NCBI RefSeq assembly: GCF_022539315.1
Contig: NC_066315.1
Location: 20,869,649-20,933,648, forward strand
Direction: 5' to 3'
DNA length: 64,000 nt
DNA from: Serinus canaria
Lineage: Eukaryota; Chordata; Aves; Passeriformes; Fringillidae
Under the pieces are notes generated by a model. The model was given only the letters and a program-made list of their open reading frames with translations. It ran no database searches and was not told the origin of the DNA. The stretch's first letter is position 1; each line of letters begins with the position of its first letter. The position numbers and the translations under genes are program-made. This document shows, piece by piece, positions 50,874 to 61,210 of this stretch.

Positions 50874-53800
50874 TGAAGTGAGTTTCCTCTATTCTTCACC
50901 TTCTTCCTGGTAGTGGTTTGAGCAGCTAAATCCAGTGTCCTGGAGGAACCAAGTAAAGTCCTTCACTGATGGCAGTGAGTAACTGCTCCATATCCCTGTT
51001 CTCTTGTCCTGTCAGTAGCAAGGCTACCCACAGTCTCAGAAGACGTTTATACACACAGCCAGACGTGGGAAGATCAGCGTGATGGGAGGACAGGTGGACA
51101 CATAAACACAGAGAAGACAATCAACAGCCAGGCTGTATTCCTCAATACCTTTCCCTGCAGTGCTCAGGGAAAACCCTGTGTCAGGGATCCCTCTGATACC
51201 TGGCTCCCCAATCTTGATGTTTCAAATATCAAGCCCCCAGACCCAGTCTCATCAGCCTACATCCCCAGAGTCTTTCTGGAGGCTGGTTCTGGAGTCCCTT
51301 GGTCACTCCAGTATATGGGAATCAGTCCATCCTGTTGACCAGCAGATCTGTCTTGAACTTGAACATGCTGATGGGACATGTATGCATGCTGCCAGAACAG
51401 AGGGCACAGTCCCACAAAAAACAGCTAGAAACAGGGTTTAGGGAGGACAAAGTCAAGGTGATTTGGCACAGAATTCTGCCAGTCAAACGTTCTGACCTCC
51501 TCCTGCCAGCACACTGTTGACCTCATTTATTCCCTGCCTCATCCTCTCTCTTTTTCCCTGCGCTTGTTCTCTTCTGTCATCCTTGGTCACTCACTTCCAC
51601 TCTATTGCTCTGTCCTTATAAGAACTCATAAGTCCTGTATAATCCTTAAGTACTCTTGTTCAGTCCCAAAACTCTGTCTAAGCATCCCACAGTAAATCCT
51701 TTGCTCCCTTTACACAGTGATCTGCAGAGCTCACACAGCCTGCCAGAGTTTCTTGTGTTGGGTCACACAAATGGATTGTGTGACAGGACTGGGACTTCCT
51801 CCTTCCCCTTTGAGGGTTTCAGAGGTGGTGACTCAGAGGGGTCAGTTTGGTTGAATTCCCCACCTTGTCACTGTCCCTTGTCACTGTTCAATTCTTATGT
51901 TTATTTTAAGGAGCTGTTGGAGAGCTGGCCCTGCAGGCAGTTGGGATGGCAGAGCCAGACACCCTGGGAGAGGTGTGTGAGCCAGCCCAGCAGAGCAGGG
52001 CAGCTGATTAAACCCTGTGTGTGGGAGTTGCAGTCTCCTGAATGTTCTCCATGCTACTGCCAGTGAAACTGGCCATCCTGTGTGCAGCAGAGCAGGCTCA
52101 GATTAACTCCGACACTTCAATTTTGCTTAAAAAAAAGAAAAAGAGACTCTCTGTATCAGTATTTCCCCAGTGTCCCTTCTATACATTTTATTGGTGCACT
52201 TTGCCTAGTTACTGGAAAAGAAATACATACCTGCTGGTCATATAATAACTTAAAGAAAGTTCCTTAGCTTTCACTTAGCTATTTTTTGCCCTCTGTTTTC
52301 CTTTTTTTAAATGTTAATTAGGTACACAGCAAAATGCATGTAATAAATCAATAATAAAGCTTATGTAAGGGCATTTATCTGAGCAGCAGTGTAGCATTCA
52401 GAAAGGAAAGTGAGCACTGTTTTACTGAAGCCCAAAGGACTCCACGCAGACAACAACATTAAAATAACATAAGAATGAAGAATGCTGTGCTCAGCTGTCT
52501 CCAGGAGGTTGTCTGTGCTGCGTGCCAGTATGTTTTCTGTGTTTGCTGCCTGTCCAGGGTTAGTTTGAGATCAGGCAAATGGCCTTGAATGTTGTCCCAA
52601 CAACGTGGCTTGGGGAAATAGAGCAACTGTTGATTTATCTAACTCATGCTCACAAATTACAAATACATAAAGATAAGGGCTGGGATGATACAGATCACTT
52701 CAGTAAACTGGACACACTTCTTTCTCACTTGAGTTGTCTTTTTCCTTCTTAGTGGTGCATTTATATCTGCAGCTACCTGAGCTGGCATCTGCTAAAGAAG
52801 CTGAGCATGCCCATGCAGTTTCTGTGGCTCCTGATTGCTTCTGATGAATTAGATGAATTGTTCTAGTAGATACCTCAGCCCTCTGAGTTTAAACTGATGC
52901 CTCTATCTGGTGCAAAACTGTTTTTTCTGGTCCTGAGTAGGAAAGCACTATTTCATCTGTGAAAACAAGTAGGAAAATATTTCACTTCAGTTCATGGCAG
53001 TTCTTACCCTTACGAACTTCAGTTCCTGGCCTATGCTGTTTTTTCATGCCTGGAATGAATTCAGGTTTGCACATGTGGGCTGAGCAACTCATTGCTCCAT
53101 TCAAAATGGAGCATGAGAAAGGAGATCAGGCCTCCTGAATGTGCTTGAAGATCTGAGTCCCAGGGGAGAAACTGTGCATAATTGAAGTAGCCTGGTAGGA
53201 CTGTCCACATGCAGAAGCAAATTGTTCTCTCCCTCATGCTCTCAGGCTGCTGTTTCATTACACTGGCCTAGTTGGGGGTTGTTTTATCAGCATAATAGAT
53301 TCCCTAGATGAAATCTTAATTCCTGTTTGTCTCTGTTTTGAAAGAAATAAGAATAAGCATGCCCTGTCCTTTGTGTCTTTGTGACAGTTCCATGGAGGCC
53401 CACCTTGTGTGTCTCTCTGGATTTGTAGCATGGCTGAAGATTTTCAGTGCTGGGGTCCCTGGGTATCGAGATAGGTCTTTCAGAAATTAGATGTTAGTGT
53501 ACCTTGTGCTTTCAAAATTGTGTCTGCCAAAAGCCATGCTTCTTGTAAGATCTTTCAGGTTGGGTATGCAAAGCCATTAGCCAGCTTTGCAAATCATGGC
53601 CTCTACACTTTCCTTTAAAAGAAATCTTTTTTCTTTTGCTAGGCTTCTATGAGCTTCCAGCTGTGCTTCACTAACAAGCCTCACATTTAGAGTACTTGCT
53701 TCAAAAGGCTGCTAGCCTCAGAGAATATAAGGAGAAGACTCTCTTTTATTACTGTGTATTAATTAAAGAAATACTTAACACCAACTTGGAATTCCTTTAT

Positions 53801-56800
53801 GGGAAAAAAAGACATTAGTCCCCCATAACATGCAAGATGGTGAGTTCAAAGAAGCAAGGATTAAATTAACCATTTTAAGAGCAAATGTGTCTGGCAGAAT
53901 TAAAATTATGCATCTGTTGCCAGCCCAATAGTAGAGCAAGTGTTTGTAAATCATAGTTACCTCAGCTCAAATCTCCCCTCACTGACACATCAGGTCTGAG
54001 CTAAGGCCAGAGGTTCCTCTGGTCAGGGTCTGTCTCTGACAGTAACCTGTACGAATAGAGGGTGGGAAATGTGGCACATAGAGGCTGAGCCTTTCTTTTC
54101 TTGAGGTATACAGAGCAGCAAATAGACTGGTTTAGAGGGGTCCAGCAGAAAGGAGCCCTGTGGAAAACTGAATAGTGAAGTAGCCAGTGAAAGACACGTG
54201 GGATTTATTTTGGAGGGTGCACATTCTACGCAGATGCTGAAACAGTGAGCTCCAGAAAGTTTTGGCAGAGTGCTTTTTTTTGCTTGTTGAGATTTGGAGT
54301 GTTTTTAGGCAGGAATTCTGAGTAAGTCAACTTTGGACTGCGTGACTCAGCAGAGTCTCTAATGTAAGATAGCTAACAGCTTGTGAGAGTGCAGAGTGGG
54401 AACATAGAGGGAGTGGTTGGGTGGACTCCATCTAGCATTTTAAAATAGCTAAAGATGAGTGTCTGCATGTCAGCTAGCTACCCACTGTCCTCTGTAGCTG
54501 GTGAAAATCTTTAACAGAGCAGTGCAGCTAAGCATCTCACAGCAGACGCTTGTACTTGATCACCCAAAAAGCTCTTTACTCCACTGGCTTCATTAGCCAG
54601 ATCTCTACTGACTGGGAGACATGGGCTTGAATCCTTAGTTTTCCACCTGTGCTGAATCTTCTTCTTCTTACCTAATCTGTGCTCCAAAAACTGAAACTAG
54701 CTAAGAAAAAGAAAGAGCTAATCCAAGATGGGAAGAGATAATCAGTTCCCCTAACGAATGCCTGTGGGGTGAAGACCAAAAAAAGCATTTGAGAATATTA
54801 GGGATTTCTGGTGTTGCAGAAAGTCTCTTTAAAAGGTGAAATGCAGGACTTAAGGCGAATTAGGAAGAACAGTGACAGGCAAAGTCTGCAGGAGCTTTGG
54901 GTTATGAAGGTAATTGATGGAGGTGGAAGGAACAGAAAAATAACACAGGTTGTTACACTTGGGGGTGCCTTAGGGCTGGGCTCTGGCGTGTATAGATTTG
55001 GGGAAGTCTGAAGCATTAAGCATCCCAGAGAGGCAGTGGGCTGTAGAGGAAGGCACACTGTTCACAGACCTAAAAATAGTGGAGCAGTTTCACAGCACAT
55101 TGAGAGCTGCAGGTTCAGTGGCCCAGAGGCTCTTGCAGCACGTGGCACTGCCAGCACCTGCCCCCTTCATCCAGTCAGTGCTGCCTCCATCATGGAGCAG
55201 GAGAGAGTTGCACAGACAGGGACAGGCCAGAACTGAGCAGTTCTGTAGAAACTTGCAAGAGCTTCAGATTATAGACATTGCTGCCATCTGCTCTCAGAGC
55301 ACTTGAAAACAAAGGGCAAAAAATTAGCTGAATAAAATGAATCACTCATGTCTGGTTTTCCTTATAGGAATCCTAAAGCTGCAGTTTGCCATTCAGGTGT
55401 AAGGAAAACAGGCACTGGTTTCACTCACCCATGAGGTGTTCCTCTTCACTGAGATCATCTGAGTTACATCACAAAGACTAAAAACCTTACTGGTGAACTA
55501 CCAATATATGATACTTGTATAGTAATTCTAACCTCCACTGTTTTCTCTCACTGGTACATTACTGACCAGTTAAATCCCAACATCTGTCCCTTTCCTGGGA
55601 GAGAGAATATGTGGTTTGAGGGGATGACATGTTCGCAGCTCCCACATAGAAAAGGTCGGTCCCAGTCACTCAGAGGGGACACCAGAGCAACAATTAGCTG
55701 TGCAAAAACTGATGTGGCAAAAGCACCTTGCTCTAAGTGCCTATGAACTGTAACTAATGCAGGGTAGCAGGATGTGTCAGTCATGCAAGAACTTTCAGCT
55801 TTGGGTTTGTAGTGATACCACCACTGATTCAGCCTTTCCCTTCTCCTTCTTCATCAGCTGGGACTTAGGATTGATCTGTTGAGGTCACTGTGAATATACA
55901 CTTTGAGGCTTGGTCTGAGTACTAAATATCTGCCTGACCCTGAGCTTCACCTTTTGAAAAATCAAGCAGAGCTGGAATGTTTCACATTTGTTTCCCTGAT
56001 TACAGTACATAGCTGGAGGTAGCATCTCTCCAGGACCATATTTAACAGTGTTTTCCTTTTTATACTGCATACTCACCTTGGAGATCTGTTACAGACATAA
56101 AGTGAAATCAGTGTGTTTCTTATGGCTCAGTCTTGAAATCCTCTTTCAAAGTGGTTAAACTCAAAAAAATCGATGTGTGCATCAAACACTTTGCAATAGT
56201 TCCCTAGCTTACACAAGTTCTCTAGCCCTTAGCTAGTGAGCATTTTGTTGTAAAAGAGAGAAAAAATGGAGGTAGTTGTGCTGAATTTGTTTTTCAAAGT
56301 GACTCTTTTGACCTTTATGAATTAAGGAATTTTAACTATGGCTCTGCTTTTAAGTTCAGAGATTTTAATAGCAAGACTATATGCTTTCAAGTTACAAGGT
56401 TCCATGCCTGATCTTATGCTGTAAATTGCAACATTTAGCAATTTGTGGTTTAATTTAGAAGGATCACCTGCTTTCCGAAATGCTTAAGTAATGTGGCAAG
56501 CCGTGGTTATTGATTCTCTCTGAATTTATTACAAGAAAGCTGTATTTACTCTCACCTCTTGGGAATGCCTCTCCTGAACTGCATGCTTGCTAGTGACAGC
56601 TTGGACCCCTGATACATAACCGGAGACCTTGCCTAATATCCTTGCAACTACTTTAGGGAATTTTTATTAAGTAAAAGCATCATTAAAGTAGACAGAATGA
56701 TGAAGTTTAATGAGCATCTTTCTCACTTGATGTTGTTTGTTTTGCTGCTGCAGCAGCCAGGCTGCTGTCGTTTCTTACTTCCAGTGGGGCAGGTGGAGAA

Positions 56801-59608
56801 TTCAGGAAGATTTTGTTCATGTTTACATCTGCATACCAAGAAACATTTTTTTCATGAAAGATATTTTAAAAATATATACAAGGAAAGAAAGCTTTCAGAG
56901 TCTCTGTCTGAGGGCTTTCTGCATCTTCAGCTTTGTATGTAATCTCCCCTTTAATTTTTATGTAATGAGAAGTCTGCCTAGAATACCATAGCTGCTAATT
57001 CTACAGAGGTTCTGCAGTTTGTGGGCTGTGGTTATAGTAACCAGCTCCTGACTGTTAGCAAACTGCAAACATCACAAATATTTGTTTGCACTCCAGATTT
57101 TGTCCTTCAGCAGAGGTTTTAGCCTTGAAGCTGTGTGTAGTGTCCTGCTCAGAGCTGTACCAGCGCTGTGAACAGATGAAGTTTCAAAATAGCTAGTGGG
57201 AAGGCACTGCCATGAATGTGTTATCAGCACTTATCTCACAAATCTGCCTTGAAACCGTAGCCACAATCTGCATCAAAATTCTTTTGTGTGTTTATGGAGA
57301 CAATCTGCCTTGGCTAAGGGTCTGGTCATGCAAACAGCTATGTCAAGGTGCCATCCTCTAGCACATCACCATCCATCAGCTGAGCAGCAGAACTGTCTGT
57401 GGGCACATCTTGAGCTGACCTCCGCTGCCCAGGATGATGTGCAAGTGTCTCTGCCTAACACATCTGACTCTGCATTCATGCAGAACAAGAGCATCCACCT
57501 AGTTTGTACAGCTTGGCTACAGCTGTTTCTGGGTCTTTCTAGCAAGTACTGAAATTATTAAAGACTTCATGCAAACTTCACATCTTTGAAAACCAAAGGG
57601 TTATAGGTTCTTGTGGAAGTCAGATAATTGCTTCTCTGTGCAGATAAGCTCCATTAGTGGATTTATTTTGCTTTTTTTTTCCCCTGCAGCTTTTTTTCCC
57701 CTGGGAGATATAAAACTGGTGTTTGTTATTGTACCAGGAGTTCATTGAGAATTTTGAATTCTCTTTTCCCTAGTGTAACAGAAGGCAAATTCTGTCCCAG
57801 AGGCATTATCACAGTCATTATTGTATTTAAATATTGCTGTGACGCCATATGTCTCCTCATATCTGATGTGTGCAGACAGGAGAGACCCTGTGTGTGAAGG
57901 CTTGTGCCATCTAAATACGTCTGATCCTTGCTCTTTGACTAGCAGACTCCATGAAATATTGTAAAGCACTCATCTTCAGTTGTGATAGCCATGTGCATTG
58001 AAACTCCTCTCATTTTGCCAAGGAAACTGATTTGATTTTCTTATTTCAAACCCATTAATTACTTTGCTAGATGAAACTTTGGTGCTCATGCTGATAGAAG
58101 TGGTTGGACATGAAAACAGATTAAAAGAATGTGAAAATGCTGTAGATGCCTTCAACTCATGTACATCTATTACTACTAATATAGTATTTGCATGGGACAA
58201 AGGGAGTTGCTGGGGCACCAATAGCACTGAATATTGTAAGGAGCAGATATCAAAAAAAAAAATCAAAATTATCTGGGGTCAATTGGTATTTTTACTGCTT
58301 AATGCATGCTGTGGCTTCTGGACCTCTTTTCGTAGTCAAAAGGCATTGCCCAAGCAGACTTTACCAGAACTCTGAACTTCATTCAAAATTGTCAGTGTTC
58401 AGGTTTTCTGCATTTCAAAAGCATGTGTGTAGTCAGTAGAATTCCCACCACACCCTTTTTCTTCTGAGGTCTTACAGTCCTCATGCTTGAACATTTGCTC
58501 TGAGAAAGGAGGAAATGAGAGGCAGAATGAATGCCAGAAGGAACACTTGAGAGGGAAACTTACATAAAGTTTCCAAAGCAAAAAGGGGGAGCCTAAACCA
58601 ACTTGAGCAAAAGGAGGGTATGTAATGCTTGACAACCATTTAAGCTGTCTCAGTCCTGTTTGGGTTGGCACTAGCAGAGCAAAGGAGCTGTTGGGCAGCA
58701 GGCTGTGGAACACAGGACAGTGATAAGGACTTCTGTTCCTATCCACAAAGGATTTTTGTGTTTAGGTGCAGTGAATCACTGGATTTTCTGTTAATCTGTG
58801 CCTAAAGTCCCAAATAGGAACTTAAAAGCCAAAAACCAGCTTGAAGGTTAATTTTGTATTTACCTAACCAGTGCTGTCTTCTGAGAGTTACAAAACTACT
58901 GCTTAAAGTGGTTCAAATGCTGCACTGCATATCATTCAGAAGAGGATACTACTTGTTCCCTGACTTCTTCTATCCTGGGTCAATTTCTGATGGCACAACC
59001 TCCTTGAATTTCACTTCTGTGCTCTTCTGCTGTGATAGCTTTTCATAATGCTGAACCTTCTCCTTCCATAGACTGCCTCTCTCAACTCACTTAACACCTT
59101 CCAAAACAGGAGTTATTTAGGATGTATATTTGATTAATACACATACTGTGTACTTGGATAAAATACTGCCTTGTGCTGCTGGAGCTCTGTCTCCTCAGAA
59201 AATAAAAGTATGTGCATTGTAGCTAATATGAAGCATGTAGTTATTGCAGAGGGTCAGGGCTCTCTGCTTTCATCAGGAAATGCCACCTGATCCCTTGTTG
59301 ACGGTAGGTAATGGCACGCATAAAATTTCAGTAAGGTGAAGTAATGTCATAGTTTACAGTTGTATTTTCCTTGAGCAAGGCTGCTTGGCTACAGTACACC
59401 TTGACAGCAGCCTGCTTAGCAGTAAGATGTAAAACTTCAGCTGTTGAGAAGGTGAAAGCAAGCACTGCCTCTTCACCCCGCCTTACAAGAAGCTTAAATC
59501 CCATTTCAGAGTCCAGGAATGCCAGGGTTGAAGTATTTTCCAGATACGGGCACATAAAGCTCAAATCAGGTGGTAACTTTTTGTCTTCTGACATAGAATT
59601 AGAATAAT

Positions 59609-59661
59609 AAATAGAATAGAGTCACAGAATCACAAAGGTTGGAAAAGGCCTCCAAGATCAC
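59609..59661 (-). mobile_element. Very short CR1 3' end fused to an LTR fragment
   Basis: The plus strand reads the complement of a CR1 3' terminus: GAGTCACAGAATCACAAAGG, TTGGAAAAGGCCTCCAAGAT. Only about 50 bp are present. It abuts an LTR fragment on its right with overlap around ATCACATG, so the exact junction cannot be placed. Confidence 0.8.
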
Positions 59662-59994
59662 ATGTAACTGTGACTTGGGAGAGCAAGCATCATCACTCCG
59701 AACATCCCCCCTTCCTTCTTCTCCCAGCTTTCTATGATGAGCAGGATGTGGTATGGTCTGGGATATGCCTTGAGTCAGTTGGGGTCATCTGTCCTGGCTT
59801 CATCATTATTTGTGCACTCCTAGCCCCCTGATTGGTGGGGTGAGGAGCAGAAAAGGCCGTGGTTCTGTGCAAGCCCTGCTCGGCAATAACTTAAATATCC
59901 CTGCATTATCAACACTGTTTTCAGTGCAAATCCAAACCACAGCCCCATACCAGCCACTATGAAGAAAATTACTCCAACCAAAACCCACAAAGTG
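59662..59994 (-). mobile_element. Truncated avian LTR, minus strand
   Basis: On the minus strand from about 59994 the order of blocks is that of an avian LTR related to the one at 6490-7131: TAATTTTCTTCATAGTGGCT, GGTATGGGGCTGTGGTTTGG, CACTGAAAACAGTGTTGATA, AACCACGGCCTTTTCTGCTC, CCAACTGACTC and GTTCGGAGTGATGATG. The 3' third, including poly(A) site and U5, is missing and replaced by the CR1 end. The TATA region reads CATCATAGAAAGCTGG, a mutated version of the family TATAAA. It lies about 0.7 kb upstream of the terminal exon. Confidence 0.85.
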
Positions 59995-60729
59995 CATCTT
60001 CAAAAAGCACTTTACGTCAATAAGGGAAGTTAAGTTTGAGCTCTATTTATTTTGGGTAGGTTTTTAATTTATTCTAATCAGGATTACTCATAAATTATCT
60101 ATTAATTACTATGTGATATTTAGCAAGATCCTTTCAGCCATGTAGTCCATTTAGCTTCACAGTGAATGCGAGCCATCTTAATTGTAGGATACTTTGTCAA
60201 CATTTAATCAGTGGTACTTACTAATGTGGCATTGATGTGTTGGTATCTGTCCCAGTGCTATCAATCATGTGTGAGCAGCAGAGGCAGCTGTGACACCATT
60301 GCTCTCTGTCACATTATCAAGCCCCTGGGTTTTCTGGTTAGGGATGATGCTCACTTTGCTCTAAGCAGGCACTCTATCTCTCCAGTTCAACCCAATTTTT
60401 GTCATTGTCTACTTGAATACACATCCTTGCAGCCTTCCGAGCCTTAATCCCATAACTGCAGAATAAAGGTTGCTAGTTTCTGAGGCAAAACTGATTGCTC
60501 CTTCACTGCTCCAAAAGCCTGCTCTTCCCTGATGTTACTCCCCTGAAAAGTCACAAAAACCAAAATGTTAATGACTGCAGCTTGAGAGCTAATAGAAAAT
60601 TCAGTGTGTTGAGACAAAATAAAGACCTTTTTTTTTTTCCTAGTAACTAGATGCTTTATTTAATGTGCTCCAGAGTAAAAGTCTGTGCTAATGGTTGTAT
60701 CACAATTTTTTTTTCTCCTTTCCTTACAG

Positions 60730-60832
60730 TCTTTATGGCAGACACATGCAGGCGAACCCTGAACCTCCAAAGAAAAACAATGACAAGTCAAAGAAGATCA
60801 GCCGTAAACCTCTGGCAGCCAAGAACAAATAA
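60730..60832 (+). CDS. Terminal coding exon with lysine-rich C-terminus
   Basis: The acceptor is a long pyrimidine tract ending CCTTTCCTTACAG (AG at 60728-60729). The first base T completes the TA|T tyrosine codon from the exon at 921-1053. Thirty-three codons follow, LYGRHMQANPEPPKK then NNDKSKKISRKPLAAKNK, and the stop TAA is at 60830-60832. The tail is strongly basic (ten lysines among the last twenty residues or so), hydrophilic and probably disordered. It has a lysine at position -3 but not a full KKXX or KXKXX retrieval signal. The agreement of splice phase over a 59.7-kb gap, and an open frame only in that phase, is the main argument that the two exons belong together. I do not recognise the family and do not assign a function. 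Confidence 0.87.
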
Positions 60833-60935
60833 GTGCCTGGCTTCTGCCTCTGTTTTACATCTGTTGCATTGGTTTTGCTTGTGCCTACAATATTTCTACA
60901 CATCCCTTATTATATATAAGAAAGCGGGGATTAGA

Positions 60936-60941
60936 AATAAA
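60936..60941 (+). terminator. Proximal poly(A) signal AATAAA
   Basis: A canonical hexamer lies 104 nt after the stop codon, in TTAGAAATAAATGC. The downstream sequence TACTATGTGTAATG is modestly GU-rich. It may give a short 3' UTR isoform. Confidence 0.55.
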
Positions 60942-61182
60942 TGCTATTTACTATGTGTAATGCTTTAGAAGATACTGCTAGAGGGAAACAAAATTACATA
61001 TGCTCCTAACTATGGTCACATTTATGTAGCCATTTAATATATCACAGTCTAACATATTTTAGCTTTTCTATTTATATGTATATTAATGTCCTCTCTTCAC
61101 ATATGTCACATCCTGTTAATACAGGGAAGTTTGCACTTATATTATACGATATTAAATTTCATAGGATATTCCAAGTGATTTT

Positions 61183-61188
61183 AATAAA
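61183..61188 (+). terminator. Distal poly(A) signal AATAAA
   Basis: A canonical hexamer in TTTTAATAAAGC is followed within 15-30 nt by T-rich, GT-containing sequence. It looks the better of the two 3' ends. Confidence 0.65.
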
Positions 61189-61210
61189 GCTCTTCATTTG
61201 TATTATTGTT

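Larger units (their letters stand above)
1054..60729 (+). other. Last coding-region intron, about 59.7 kb
   Basis: The intron runs from donor GTAAGT at 1054 to acceptor TTTCCTTACAG ending at 60729, the latter behind a long T/C tract. It is phase 2: the split codon is TA|T. I found no intervening exon whose phase and sequence fit, though small or alternative exons cannot be excluded by eye. The stretch holds the transposable-element remnants, hairpins and simple repeats listed separately. Between them the DNA is AT-rich and unannotatable from sequence alone. All the larger LTR and CR1 pieces I recognised are in antisense orientation to the gene, a common bias inside introns. Confidence 0.75.
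60833..61210 (+). other. 3' untranslated region of the same gene
   Basis: AT-rich sequence follows the stop codon, with two AATAAA signals and a T/G-rich stretch (TTTGTATTATTGTTTAG) just past the second. The end is placed about 20 bp beyond the second signal. A UTR of roughly 120 or 370 nt is predicted depending on the signal used. Confidence 0.65.
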
